Shown: positions 1-8,896 of the stretch, piece after piece
How positions within the stretch are numbered: position 1 is the first letter of the stretch
How the letters are laid out: each line of letters begins with the position of its first letter
Source: Variovorax paradoxus
Lineage (GTDB): Bacteria; Pseudomonadota; Gammaproteobacteria; Burkholderiales; Burkholderiaceae_C
Direction of reading: 5' to 3'
DNA length: 64,000 bases
Assembly: GCF_018614915.1 (NCBI RefSeq)
Contig: NZ_JAGGNU010000056.1
Span: forward strand, 1 to 64,000
Notes under the pieces: generated by a model
What the model was told of the DNA's origin: nothing
The model's database searches: none
The model's input: the letters and a program-made list of their open reading frames with translations, nothing else
Position numbers and translations under genes: made by a program

Positions 1-26
1 GGGTAGTCCCACATAGCATCTGTCGT

Positions 27-55
27 TTGACAACTCACCGCACCGCCGCTAGGCT
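27..55 (+). promoter_or_regulatory. Possible sigma-70 promoter
   Basis: TTGACA (27-32), a 17-nt spacer and TAGGCT (50-55) lie upstream of the secreted-protein gene that starts at 119. The -35 box is perfect, the -10 box is weak. Inferred from pattern only. Confidence 0.35.
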
Positions 56-118
56 GAGCTTGACAAGCGAAGTGCTTTTGTTGCTGTTGTTCTTTCTATA
101 CCTGCATCAGGAGGCATC

Positions 119-703
119 ATGCGAAGGATCGTTGCGTCCCTAAGCGCCATGCTCATGCTCGCTACCGTGACCGCGGTGGCGCAGGAACCACCCAAATCCA
201 GCCACAAGGGCATGGCCAAGGCCGGCGGGGCCAAATCCGACAGCGCCGTTATCAGCAAGGCGACGAGTGCCGCGCCGCCGGACATCGGCCGCAACGCCGC
301 GGTCATGGGCATGACCGACGGCAAGATGAAGGAGTTGCGCCCCGGCACCAATGGGTGGATGTGCATGCTTGATGCCTCCGGCAATTCGATGTGCCTCGAC
401 AAGGAGTGGCAGGCCTGGGGCGACGCCTGGATGAACAAGAAAGACCCGCCGAAGCCGAAGGGGGTCGGCGTGGCCTACATGCTCAATGGCGACACGGGCG
501 CCAGCAATACCGATCCCTACGCGACCAAGCGGACGGCTGACAACAAGTGGGTCGTGACCGGACCGCACATCATGCTGCTGCCGACGGACGTCAGTCAGCT
601 CGAGTCGTATCCGACGGACTGGACCAAGGGTGGTCCGTGGGTGATGTGGAAGGGAACGCCCTACGCCCACATCATGGTGCCCACGAAGTCGATGTCGAAA
701 TAG
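119..703 (+). CDS. Secreted protein of unknown function
   Basis: I do not recognise this 194-aa protein. It starts with a clear Sec signal peptide (charged start, hydrophobic stretch to about residue 19, AVA-Q cleavage near residue 22), so it should be periplasmic or secreted. The mature part is rich in Trp, Met, Lys and Pro and has two Cys about 10 residues apart (near 82 and 92). The start is fixed by a strong AGGAGG ribosome site a few bases upstream. The gene stands alone and is followed by a terminator hairpin at about 890. No enzyme motif is visible. Confidence 0.8.
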   Translation: MRRIVASLSAMLMLATVTAVAQEPPKSSHKGMAKAGGAKSDSAVISKATSAAPPDIGRNAAVMGMTDGKMKELRPGTNGWMCMLDASGNSMCLDKEWQAWGDAWMNKKDPPKPKGVGVAYMLNGDTGASNTDPYATKRTADNKWVVTGPHIMLLPTDVSQLESYPTDWTKGGPWVMWKGTPYAHIMVPTKSMSK

Positions 704-887
704 GTGTCCAAGGCACCGGCCGAGAAAAGGCCGCCGACAAGAAATAGACCCGACGAGTCGGGAGGCGTGGCCACACAGCTACTGGCGGTCGCCCCAAGAG
801 CGGCGGCCACGCGATCCTATCGGGCATGCACCGAACGACTGCAATGGGCGCATAGCAGACTCTGAGAACTGAGGAAAAAGCACATTG

Positions 888-917
888 AACGGCTGCAGAT
901 GCAGCCGTTTTTCTTTT
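888..917 (+). terminator. Rho-independent terminator
   Basis: AACGGCTG (888-895) pairs with CAGCCGTT (902-909) around a 6-nt loop, followed by a T-rich run. An A-rich run precedes it, so it may work in both directions. It probably ends the transcript of the gene at 119-703. Confidence 0.75.
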
Positions 918-1154
918 CGCGCGCCACGTGACGCGTGCCCGCTTCCACGCCGCCCCTGCTGGCGGCTCGTCGCCCTGAGCGCCGACACCGAACCCGGCGC
1001 AGCGCGACCAACCCTGACAGGAGGAGCTGCCATGCACCGCTTACCCCTCTAGGAGCGCACGCCTTGCGGCGTGCACGCGCCGCCGGTCGTGAGCCGACCC
1101 GGCCGCGGCGCCCTGCTCCACCCCGTGTCACACAAACCTGTGGGATCAGGCCCT

Positions 1155-1352
1155 TCAACCCGCTTGAAGCGGCTTGCACACCGCAAACTTGTGCGCGCCA
1201 TACAGATTGACGTACAGCGCGTGCACAGTCGTGTCCGGCAGGAGCTCGCGCAGGCTTAAATAGTCTTCGCAGACCTGAAGAAGCCGCCGGCTAGCTGATG
1301 CCCAATCCGGCAGGAGTTCATTGGAGCCTCCTCGTGGCCCCAGGATTGTCAT
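1155..1352 (-). CDS. Hypothetical short ORF, possibly a gene remnant
   Basis: A 65-aa frame. The last 55 residues have a natural protein-like composition (alternating hydrophobic and charged residues, Tyr, Cys), but the first ten do not, and no ribosome site precedes the ATG at 1352. A GAGGAGG about 20 nt further in would serve a different, very short frame. It may be the 3' remnant of a larger gene. Function unknown. Confidence 0.25.
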   Translation of the reverse strand: MTILGPRGGSNELLPDWASASRRLLQVCEDYLSLRELLPDTTVHALYVNLYGAHKFAVCKPLQAG

Positions 1353-1776
1353 GAACTTCAGGCTGGCGGGCGACCCAGCTCGTCGGGCGCCGTGCCAGCT
1401 GTCGTAACCAAGCAGGCGAGACGCCGCCTGGAGGGCAGCCTCACGCCCCGGGCTAACTCGCGCCGCGCTAACTCCAATCAGCTAACTCACTGTCCTGTAA
1501 GGACAAATTTGAATCGACTGGGTTCGTCTCGTGAATGCGCCGAGCCATTCGCCGAATAAATGCGCCGGTAATGCTGTTGGCCTAACATGAATGGCTTTGA
1601 CATTGGCTGCAGCAAAAGATGCCGAGGGCGCTGTGGCGAGGCAAAAAAGGGCGTGGTGGGGGGCCAATGGCGTGACTCCCCACCCCTCCTCGAATATCCA
1701 ATATTTCAGCGTTAATGCTGCTGCAATATTGCGCAGCATTTCATGGTCTCTCAACCGAGCCCGGCGCGGCGGTCTT

Positions 1777-2280
1777 TTACTTCAAGGCGTCACAAATGTC
1801 GACTGATTTCCCACTCGTCGTTAAAATAGTCCATACTTGGTTAGCGTCAATCGTGTATGTGACTCGGCCCGTATAAAGCGTGGTCGTGGGACCAGGCGGC
1901 ACGTCGGTTGGGAACAATATGATGCCGTTATGCCCCGTGCTTTGCACAGTAGTAGTACCGTCAGAATTGAACGTTGACTTACTTACCGACCCGTTCGACT
2001 TGAATGTGACAGCGTTCATCGTTTTTGAGAGATTGGTGAACGTTAGTTGAAAACCTTTGCCCGCAGTTATCGTCCTTACCGGATTGTTCTGTTCGTCTAC
2101 AAAGGTCTTGGTCACAAGATTAGCACCTGTGCCCTCAACCCTCAGGGCAAAGGGGCACGCCAATCCTGCCGGCAATTCGAGCAGTAAAGTTTCAGCCGCA
2201 GCGGGGCCCGCAAGACCCATTACGGCAGCGAAGGCAAAAGCAGTGGCCTGCACGGGCCGTGCGAACATTAGTGCTTTCAT
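1777..2280 (-). CDS. Secreted protein of unknown function
   Basis: A 167-aa protein with a typical Sec signal peptide (residues 1-29, ending GPAAA before ETLL). The mature part is rich in Thr, Ser, Asn and Val, looks beta-rich, and has one Cys near each end (about 42 and 162) that could form a disulfide. A GGAGG ribosome site precedes the ATG at 2280. GC content is lower than in the phage block to the right, which suggests acquisition. I do not recognise the family. Confidence 0.75.
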   Translation of the reverse strand: MKALMFARPVQATAFAFAAVMGLAGPAAAETLLLELPAGLACPFALRVEGTGANLVTKTFVDEQNNPVRTITAGKGFQLTFTNLSKTMNAVTFKSNGSVSKSTFNSDGTTTVQSTGHNGIILFPTDVPPGPTTTLYTGRVTYTIDANQVWTILTTSGKSVDICDALK

Positions 2281-2704
2281 GGGGAAATCCCTCCGGGTTG
2301 GTGAAAGGGCAGTGTCAGTGTCATTCCGAATTTTGAAAATGCGAAGTTAATCCTGGTAACGGCGCCGGCAATCTTTCACTGTTTTTGTAAGTAGAGTGTG
2401 CTTTGAAGTCCCGAAGGATGGGCTCTCCCGAAGATGGTGCGTCAACCTCCTTTGTGGTGCCGAAAGTCCGCATCAGTGCACCGTCCGCTGCAAGATGGTG
2501 CGTCAGTTGACCCGCGACGAATCACTTAGTACTCAAAGCTGGGTTATTTTGCACACATCGCAACCAACGAGTCTGCCTTTGAGCTGAGATTGCGAGGGGT
2601 CTGGTCGTCGTTCACCATGTGGCGTCGAGAAGGCATTTGCGGGCCGGCATGACTAGCGCCTTTCCGGTGCCGCTTACATACCCGGATTTCGGCTTGGGCG
2701 ATTC
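2281..2704. other. Intergenic region with a 14-bp direct repeat
   Basis: It carries the upstream region of the minus-strand gene at 1777-2280. Nothing else is recognised apart from the repeated AAGATGGTGCGTCA at 2431-2444 and 2492-2505. Confidence 0.4.
2431..2505. repeat. Direct repeat pair, 14 bp
   Basis: AAGATGGTGCGTCA occurs at 2431-2444 and again at 2492-2505 (61-nt period). Only two copies are seen, with no longer array. It could be a binding-site pair or a small duplication. Confidence 0.5.
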
Positions 2705-3085
2705 TTAGCATGGCACCGCCGTTGCAGCGGAGCCCACAGCATTTAGGATGAGATTAATGGCTGCAGTTGACACCCGCGCTCGATTGAAACACACATCAGC
2801 CAAGAACAAGGCGACTGCGCCCAAATAAGCGCTATAGGCAAAGCCGACGTAATCCCCATGGACAATGGTGTGCAACCAATTTTGGCCGAACAGATATAGG
2901 CTGCTGGTGATCAGTGTGGCCCCGATAAGGACCACCTCATCTGGGAGCGCGAGTTGCAACGTCGCTGCTCGACGAAGCAATGTGACGAGCCCAAGAAGCC
3001 CAAATGCGACGGCATTTGACGCAGTAAAGATGCGGAACTCGCGCAATAGGCTTTTTGAGACAGAGGCGCACCCCGACTCGATCAA
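2705..3085 (-). CDS. Small integral membrane protein, possibly 5'-truncated
   Basis: A 126-aa protein with four hydrophobic segments (about residues 22-38, 50-68, 78-100 and 104-122), so a polytopic inner-membrane protein. It has no recognised family. The only in-frame starts are TTG codons (3085 or further in), and AGG directly abuts the first TTG, too close for a normal ribosome site. An ATG at 3122, preceded by GAGG, opens a different frame that stops after 11 codons. A frameshift near 3090 may therefore have removed the original N-terminus. Confidence 0.5.
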   Translation of the reverse strand: MIESGCASVSKSLLREFRIFTASNAVAFGLLGLVTLLRRAATLQLALPDEVVLIGATLITSSLYLFGQNWLHTIVHGDYVGFAYSAYLGAVALFLADVCFNRARVSTAAINLILNAVGSAATAVPC

Positions 3086-3766
3086 CCTAGTTAGATTTTG
3101 ACGTATTTGAATCCTGCTTCATAACCTCGGCGTGTTGAAAGCCCGCATGCCGGTCCTGATCCACCACCGCGACTGAGGAAAGGAGCTAAGCCGAGACTCC
3201 CGCCGGACACCGCCGATCCAACTGCGGGGGTGTCCGTTCGCCGTGATGGGAAAACTCACGATCAGCGGTCATCGTGTCGAAGTCAAGGACGACTACCGCC
3301 AGCAAGCCCTGGCCGCTATCGATTCAATCGTTGCGAAGCTCTAGCAAACGGACTGTGGATTTGTAGAAACGCCCCAGAATCAAAGTGCCGGCATAGTTGA
3401 TGCGAATTGATGTTGTGGAAATCAAATGGTACGCGACGGCCTGGTTTTCCAATGCGCTTCCTGATCGCGTAGTAGCTCGACATTCGTGAGCCCAACCATC
3501 TCCAACGAAGCTGGCGAGCTTGGCGCCGCAGGCAGCCAGGCGCGCTCGCGGTTCACCGAGCCTGCCACGAAGTCGGCATCGCGACTCTCGACCTGAACCC
3601 CTGAACACATGGGGTTTCATGCTAGGCGCGAACAACCCTTGCACGTGAGGACTTTGCGTCGGGCGATGGGTGCCCCTCAGAGAAGACCGACCACCCACGC
3701 CCGCCTTTCAGCAGGTGCCGCTGGCCACTTGAACGTGCACCGCCAGCACCCGCCCCGACAACGTCA
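3086..3766. other. Degenerate DNA with one tiny ORF
   Basis: Only a 32-codon frame at 3246-3344 (starts MGKLTISGHR, contains DDYRQQALAAID) looks protein-like, and it lacks a good ribosome site. It may be a gene tail. One copy of the element's 13-nt motif lies at 3753-3765, which ties this stretch to the phage-like element. Confidence 0.35.
3753..3765 (+). repeat. Dispersed 13-nt motif CCCCGACAACGNC, copy 1
   Basis: Exact copy in non-coding DNA, 2 nt before the ATG of the short frame at 3767. It is the leftmost copy seen. Confidence 0.8.
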
Positions 3767-3943
3767 ATGACCACAAAGGCCCACCCGTTTGCCGACGGGG
3801 AAGCTGGCCGGCGGCGTTGTTCGGGGCACCTCATTCCAACACCCCTGGAGCTCCAGATGAAGTTCGCGTACCTCGCCGTCTCGCGCGGCCATCTCGTGCC
3901 CGTCTACCGCCGCCTTCACCGTCACGCCGCGCGCAGAGCATGA
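3767..3943 (+). CDS. Hypothetical small phage-type ORF
   Basis: A 58-aa frame with a basic C-terminal half. A second ATG about 31 codons in has a GGAG ribosome site and starts MKFAYLAVSRGH, so the real product may be only about 28 aa. Its stop overlaps the start of the broken gene at 3940 (ATGA), the tail-to-head pattern of the phage block further right. Function unknown. Confidence 0.3.
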   Translation: MTTKAHPFADGEAGRRRCSGHLIPTPLELQMKFAYLAVSRGHLVPVYRRLHRHAARRA

Positions 3944-4147
3944 ACAACCAGCAACTATTCGACGGCACCGTCGCTCACCTTCGTGCGCAGGGCGTGGCTG
4001 CCGACATGAGTTCCAGCTGTCGCTACCGGCTCGACACGCCCACTGGCGTGCTGATGTGTGTGCGCCATCGGATGCCACATCCCCGACAACGTCTACAGCC
4101 CTCGCTTCGAGAACAAAGCGATCGACGAGTTGCTCAGCGGCAGCTAG
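3940..4147 (+). pseudogene. Frameshifted small phage-type gene
   Basis: The first frame reads MNNQQLFDGTVAHLRAQGV to about residue 40. The natural continuation CAIGCHIPDNVYSPRFENK to LLSGS-stop lies in another frame. The break falls in a run of four TG dinucleotides (4055-4062). Two TG units would restore one continuous frame of about 67 codons, so a 4-nt expansion is the likely lesion. From memory, proteins starting NNQQLFD with a CAIG/PD segment are common small hypotheticals in phages and prophages. Function unknown. The broken part also carries the 13-nt motif. Confidence 0.6.
4081..4093 (+). repeat. Dispersed 13-nt motif, copy 2
   Basis: Exact CCCCGACAACGNC inside the 3' part of the broken gene at 3940-4147, in the frame that encodes Pro-Asp-Asn. 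Confidence 0.8.
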
Positions 4148-4519
4148 GCGCCCATTGCTGTCCGTGGGCTCGCGACGACGAGTGACGGCAGAAGACTGGT
4201 CACGGTCAGTCGGTTTCGACGGCTGAGCGTCTGCTGCGGCCGCAACCTGTCGTTCGTCGTGCGGCCAGGCGTCCGGCTGCTCAAGTTCGGAACCTGCCAT
4301 GCGTTTGGAGATCGAAGTCGCGATGCGAGCCAGCCCCGATGTAGGCCACCCCCAGTGGCAGCTTCCGTAGCCTTCGTGCGCCGCATGGAGTGCGTGCCGT
4401 CACACAGAACTCGTAAGCGAGAGGCGACGAAAGGTCAGATGGCCGTCACCGGAGCCCGCTGCAAAACCGTCGAAATGAGATGACAACGAGCGACGCCCGC
4501 AAGTCGGGGGCCACCAACT
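4148..4519. other. No gene recognised
   Basis: About 370 nt between the broken phage-type gene and the 3' end of the metalloprotease gene. Open frames are short shadows with basic low-complexity products. No hairpin with a T-run was seen. Confidence 0.4.
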
Positions 4520-7483
4520 TTAAGGACACGGCATCCTGACCTCCCATTCGGTGTCAGGGGTGCCTTCGCAGTTTGGGATTACTTCTACTTCTACGATCGA
4601 GCTATTGCACTCATAAGAACTGTTCGCCGTATACCAATAATTCCCTGTCGACTCGCATTGCGTCGAAAACTCAGATCCAAATCCGTAGCGTCCTCCTTCC
4701 CGGCAGCGGACTCTAAATTGGTCAGGGACATTGAACGTCCGCCGCATAAATAGGGAGTTCCCGGACGCTTTCCCGAGGTCTACCTCGAAAACCTTCGGCT
4801 GGTTTGTCCCTGCAGCAATAAACTCATCGCAGGCTTTCGGAGGAGGCTTCGGCACACCTAGGGTAAAGTTGAAATCTCTTTTATCAGTATTGCCGTTCCA
4901 ATCTTTGCAAACAGCACTGCCGGTGTAGTCGCCTTCTTCGCCCCAGTAGGTGCTGCTACAGGTGAACGTTTCACCAGCGTGCGTCGTACCACATACCCCC
5001 GACCCTTCCACTGACCAATCGCATCCTGCTGCTAATAGGTTATCAGCAACGGTCGCCCCGAACCTTAGGTTCCAGCGTGTGCCCGTCCCTTTCTCAGCGC
5101 TGAGGACCGCGGCCGAAGTGACCACAGGAGGCTCGACATCAACCAAGAACGAGCGTTGAGGGGTTTCATATGTCCACCCAGACGCATCGTACACTTTTGC
5201 GTAAGCCCACCATCGACCCTGCTGGTTCACAGTAAAGGAGAGTTGCACGGGGCCGGGTGCGCTAGTAGCTGTTCCTACGAGCGGCTCGCTCCCTTGGGCG
5301 CCCTCAATTTGGTCTACGAAATATTCGATTCGTGTGATCGCCCCATTGTCAGAGCAATAACAGTGCAACTCCCTATCAAGCTTTCCCGGATTATGTGGCA
5401 CTACAACAAACCCCGTCGGCGGAGACTTGTCGATTACGAGCGAGCTAGTCTCGACGCCCACGTTTCGCGCTCGGTCCTCAGCTCTTAATTTCACCGTATA
5501 GAGTGCCTCCTGAAAGGAGCTTTTTGGAAGCGTGACGGAGATATTGAGAGGATTGCCTTTCCCCTTAAGTGTCTTCATCCGACCCTTAGGATCGACTAAC
5601 GAGAGGGAGAGTTGAGCTACTCCGGATGAGTCGCTCGCGCTTGCCTCGAGCGTTACCACGTGTCGAGTTTGCTTAGCTGCCCACCGCATTTTCGGTTCCG
5701 TGCGATCAGCAGGCGACCCTACGTTAACCGCAGCGAATGCATCCTGCACTGTCTTGTGTTCAGGACTTTCCTTTCCCCAGCGTGAAGCAGCTGCACTCAG
5801 ACAACCCGCGCGGAAATCAGAGAACGTTGGATCGCCCGCGACCCAGTCGAGAAGTACAGCCACCCAAAGCTCTAGGGCACGCTGTAAGCCCATGCCGGGA
5901 AAACCGTCAGGCACAAAACGCGTTGCTCTGCTGTTGTCTGCCCCTATCGCGTGGTCGTAGCGACTTGCGCCCCTTGTCAAGAAATAAAAAGCACGCCGCA
6001 TCGGCCCAGCGCTGAGATAAGGGTCCTTCTCGTTGTCTATTGTTGTCGTCCAAAAATCATAGCTTCGGCCGTCTAGACTGGGAAGATGAAAATATCGGGT
6101 GAAAGCAGGCCCATATGCGTCGCCGAATAACCAGTTGCCGATGTCTTCGATTTTTGCGCCGATGCCAAGCATCTTACCTTTTCGCCAGTCCCAGAATGTT
6201 TTTGTGGCTATACCGATTATGTCGGCAGTGGCTTCGGAGATGCCTCCGGTCTCGCCGAAGTTCAATTGTCCAGGCGACCCCCCGGCCGCCGCCGTGTTGA
6301 ACAGGAATACGTGGCCAAGCTCATGCCCTACAAGCTCAAGGTCGGTATGAATCAACCCGTTCGGCGCAGAGCTGCCGAAAACGATGATATCGTCAAAAGC
6401 CACACTGTTCGACACGATTCGATCGATGGGATTAACTCCACTTATTTGGTGAATATTAACAATGGCGATAGTGCGTTCTCCTCCATGCGGGCCCAGCGCG
6501 GCTGGTCCATCTAAAGAGAATACCTCCTTGAACAGATTCCATGTAGCTTGGACGCCAAAATGGACCTCCGCTGCGGACGTCTGTGCCGTTGGAGAACTAA
6601 AGTCCGTATCTCCTTGGACAAATTTCGTGCCATTTCCCCAAACATTATCGGTGTCTACAAATGAACGAAGTACAGACGTGTCTATCCTACCCTGGATTAA
6701 TTCAAGGCTCCCAGTTGGGCTGTACATAGTTTCGTTAAATCGCGACGTCTCTTCATTGCCTCGAGTCAAATCCCGCAGCGTGTAAGGCCCTTGCGCGCCA
6801 GATTTGGAAGTAGTATTAAGGACGACGGGGCCACTGTAGATAGTTAGGCCAAGCCCTTTAGCAGCCGCCTCGCGGACGCTGTCGAAACTATGAAAAATCT
6901 GTCCGGTCTGCGCGTCAACTCGGTAGACCCATTTATGAAGGCCATCTACTGCGCTAGTAGGAGTTATGGCCATTTCATACAAAAGAGCGAAGCCTTCGCG
7001 ATCCCGGGAGCGCGGGTAATAGACTAGTTGCGGTCGCGACACCCACGGCATTCGTGCTTTCGGCCCAAGGTGAGCCAAGGCCTTCGAAATCGCCTCGTCA
7101 GGTGACACTCTTGGTGTCTGGCGTTCAATGCTTAAGAGGGACTGGGTCGGGAGTGTTGGCGTTAACTCGCGACCCTTGGCATCTATGTGCGCAATGATCT
7201 GACCGGTGCGGATTGGGATGCCGTCCAGCTTCGGCTGTAAGCGCGTGTGCGTAACGCCGCGCTCGTCAGTGCGCCCACGAACGATCCCAACTGTGGTATC
7301 GCGAGGCAGTCTCAGTTCCTCGCGTCTTGAGAGGAGCCGCCGGAGGGATACCCGTCCGCGCTCGTCTTGGCGCGCCCGGAGGTCCTGCATTCGATCGGTG
7401 GCTACAGCCGGAGCGGGCCACAGGCCCACTGAAGATCCGACCAGGACGGCCACAAGCACGAGTCTGGTGCAAGGAGCAATCAC
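4520..7483 (-). CDS. Secreted thermolysin-family (M4) metalloprotease with C-terminal Ig-like region
   Basis: A zinc endopeptidase of about 987 aa. A signal peptide (to about residue 29) is followed by a thermolysin/fungalysin-type propeptide with a PepSY-like part (about 40-200). The catalytic domain has HELGH at 388-392 and the third ligand Glu in GGISEATAD near 418. The gap between HELGH and that Glu is several residues longer than in thermolysin. Residues about 600-870 look like two or three Ig-like beta domains, followed by a Cys-rich C-terminus. GTG at 7483 has GGGAGG 5 nt upstream, so I prefer it to TTG at 7486. GC is clearly lower than in the phage and core genes, suggesting transfer. 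It has no operon partner and could be cargo of the element. Confidence 0.9.
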   Translation of the reverse strand: MIAPCTRLVLVAVLVGSSVGLWPAPAVATDRMQDLRARQDERGRVSLRRLLSRREELRLPRDTTVGIVRGRTDERGVTHTRLQPKLDGIPIRTGQIIAHIDAKGRELTPTLPTQSLLSIERQTPRVSPDEAISKALAHLGPKARMPWVSRPQLVYYPRSRDREGFALLYEMAITPTSAVDGLHKWVYRVDAQTGQIFHSFDSVREAAAKGLGLTIYSGPVVLNTTSKSGAQGPYTLRDLTRGNEETSRFNETMYSPTGSLELIQGRIDTSVLRSFVDTDNVWGNGTKFVQGDTDFSSPTAQTSAAEVHFGVQATWNLFKEVFSLDGPAALGPHGGERTIAIVNIHQISGVNPIDRIVSNSVAFDDIIVFGSSAPNGLIHTDLELVGHELGHVFLFNTAAAGGSPGQLNFGETGGISEATADIIGIATKTFWDWRKGKMLGIGAKIEDIGNWLFGDAYGPAFTRYFHLPSLDGRSYDFWTTTIDNEKDPYLSAGPMRRAFYFLTRGASRYDHAIGADNSRATRFVPDGFPGMGLQRALELWVAVLLDWVAGDPTFSDFRAGCLSAAASRWGKESPEHKTVQDAFAAVNVGSPADRTEPKMRWAAKQTRHVVTLEASASDSSGVAQLSLSLVDPKGRMKTLKGKGNPLNISVTLPKSSFQEALYTVKLRAEDRARNVGVETSSLVIDKSPPTGFVVVPHNPGKLDRELHCYCSDNGAITRIEYFVDQIEGAQGSEPLVGTATSAPGPVQLSFTVNQQGRWWAYAKVYDASGWTYETPQRSFLVDVEPPVVTSAAVLSAEKGTGTRWNLRFGATVADNLLAAGCDWSVEGSGVCGTTHAGETFTCSSTYWGEEGDYTGSAVCKDWNGNTDKRDFNFTLGVPKPPPKACDEFIAAGTNQPKVFEVDLGKASGNSLFMRRTFNVPDQFRVRCREGGRYGFGSEFSTQCESTGNYWYTANSSYECNSSIVEVEVIPNCEGTPDTEWEVRMPCP

Positions 7484-8121
7484 CAATGCCTCCCTCGTCT
7501 TAAGTCATGCCAAACAGCTGCTAATATGGAACGATTGCTCTACTAAGCACTGACTGATTGCGAAAGACCTCAACTGGCTTGTTGTCAACATCGCAGTGGT
7601 GCACCTTCCGCACGATCTTGCTAACGGAAGCGGCTACTGGGCTGACAAACTGACAACTTGAGTGGCGGCACCCAGTCTACAGTCGCCACGCGGCAGCTAG
7701 GCGAAGATCAGCAACGAGCCGGTCGCGCAAGTCGAGACTTTGGTAAGCGTCATTCAACCTGATAACTGACGACGCGCATCAAGCGTCGTCGAATGCAGCT
7801 TCCGACAATTCGACGTTGCCGCCCCGACTTCGAGCAAAGTTCTGGTGGAAGGGTGAACCTGTCGGTGGGTCAGAAAACTGCGACAGGCTCCTTTGGGTGG
7901 TACTGCGAGTTCGGCCTGTAGAGAAGGAGTCGCTGACCTCGGCAGGGCAGCCTCCCGAAAGTCCAACGGCTGCAGTACCGCTCACAGCCGCCACTCAAGC
8001 CAGCGCCGATCGTCGGGTCGAGTGACTGCTCTCTACCAGTTAGCGTGAGTACGCGGTTAGCTGCCGGTGTCAGCAACCGCTGCATCGCCGACAGTCGTTC
8101 GGCCTAGTCGAACGACAGCAG
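7484..8121. other. Long intergenic region with one palindrome
   Basis: No frame here has a ribosome site or convincing composition. The one structure seen is the inverted repeat at 8094-8116 just before the next gene. The region probably holds the left control DNA of the + strand gene block. Confidence 0.4.
8094..8116. promoter_or_regulatory. Inverted repeat, possible operator
   Basis: GTCGTTCG (8094-8101) and CGAACGAC (8109-8116) form perfect 8-bp arms around a 7-nt spacer, 6 nt before the ATG at 8122. There is no T-run, so a protein-binding site is more likely than a terminator. Confidence 0.4.
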
Positions 8122-8439
8122 ATGGCCGATTGTTGCCGGTGGGCAGGTCAGTGCGCACGCGCTTATGAAGCTGCGACCGAGAGTCGGATCTGGCCCGTTC
8201 TCGACCTCGTGCACGGCGACGTCCTGCCGCCGATCGGCAGCGACGTGTACATACCCCACGGCCGCGACGACGACGAGCACCTGTGCGAGGTCGTCGGCTA
8301 CTACGCCTGGCCGGACCTGCAGCGACGCGCCCACCTCCACCGCGTCTTCTTGCGGGTCGTCTACAAGGGCACCGACACCCAGAACGCCCGCCTGCTTGGC
8401 ATGGACTCCATCCGCCGCGCGGATACGATACCGGCATGA
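8122..8439 (+). CDS. Conserved phage-type hypothetical protein
   Basis: A 105-aa protein. The part from about residue 24 (WPVLDLVHGDVLPPIGSDVYI) to the end has good composition and codon use and resembles small beta-rich proteins common in Burkholderiales prophages. The first 20 residues look less natural, so the true start may be further in. The last 4 nt overlap the next gene (ATGA). Function unknown. Confidence 0.55.
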   Translation: MADCCRWAGQCARAYEAATESRIWPVLDLVHGDVLPPIGSDVYIPHGRDDDEHLCEVVGYYAWPDLQRRAHLHRVFLRVVYKGTDTQNARLLGMDSIRRADTIPA

Positions 8440-8813
8440 ACTCAGATCGACATTGTCTGCATCGGCTCACCGCCGCTACCGTTCTCGCCGCGTTGGCCCT
8501 CTGCGCGAATGCCACCGGCGACTGGAGGTTCTCGAACTCACCTGTTATGGGGGACGGCAACAGCACATGCTCGCAATGGCTTGACGCTCGCTCTAGCAAG
8601 GCGCTTGATTTGCAAAGTGAGATGCGCACATGGGTGCAAGGGTATCTTTCTGCACTGGCATCTCAGCGCATAAATGATGGGCTCAAGCAAGTGCCGATGC
8701 CAGATATCCAGACGCTAACTGAGATGATGCTGCTCCAGTGCAACTACAGGCCGGATGATCGGATCTCCGAGGCCGCATATGCGATGTGGAAGTATCTCGC
8801 TCGAGATAAATAG
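8436..8813 (+). CDS. Periplasmic protein, Rap1a/Tai immunity-like
   Basis: A 125-aa protein with a Sec signal peptide (about residues 1-26). The mature part has two Cys (GNSTCSQW and LLQCNYR) around a WVQGYLSA segment and ends in an alpha-helical stretch. This layout matches small periplasmic proteins of the Rap1a/Tai type, which neutralise type VI effectors. The match is by memory and moderate. No effector gene is next to it, so it may be an orphan immunity or lysogenic-conversion gene. It is followed by two terminators. Confidence 0.6.
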   Translation: MNSDRHCLHRLTAATVLAALALCANATGDWRFSNSPVMGDGNSTCSQWLDARSSKALDLQSEMRTWVQGYLSALASQRINDGLKQVPMPDIQTLTEMMLLQCNYRPDDRISEAAYAMWKYLARDK

Positions 8814-8832
8814 TCTCCACGCCCGAACCCCG

Positions 8833-8858
8833 AAAAGCCCGCCCCGCGCGGGCTTTTT
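8833..8858 (+). terminator. Rho-independent terminator, first of a tandem pair
   Basis: AAAGCCCGC pairs with GCGGGCTTT around a 5-nt loop and runs into TTTTTC. It lies just after the stop of the gene at 8436-8813. Confidence 0.85.
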
Positions 8859-8872
8859 CATTCCCGCAAACC

Positions 8873-8896
8873 AGCCCGCCGAGCGCGGGCTTTTTC
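8873..8896 (+). terminator. Rho-independent terminator, second of a tandem pair
   Basis: GCCCGC (8874-8879) pairs with GCGGGC (8885-8890), followed by TTTTT. It shares its 3' arm and T-run with the hairpin 37 nt upstream, so the pair may be a duplication. It ends only 16 nt before the ATG of the long small-gene array. Confidence 0.85.

Larger units (their letters stand above)
704..1776. other. Long stretch with no convincing gene
   Basis: It holds a terminator-like hairpin (888-917) and one weak minus-strand frame (1155-1352). The remaining open frames are short, overlapping and compositionally odd, with no ribosome sites. I see no repeat or RNA gene. The mixed composition fits degraded accessory DNA. 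Confidence 0.5.

Noticed and set aside
2431..2505. Two-copy direct repeat as a CRISPR-like array
   Set aside because: Only two copies of 14 bp, no further units, no cas genes anywhere in the window.
3583..3600. Short match (ACTCTCGACCT then AACC) to the 3' part of tRNA-Gly, considered as attL
   Set aside because: Only about 11 continuous matching bases, and no acceptor-stem match. Too weak to call an attachment site.
8552..8562. TCTCGAACTC match to the T-arm of tRNA-Gly
   Set aside because: Ten bases inside a coding gene. Chance is the simplest explanation.
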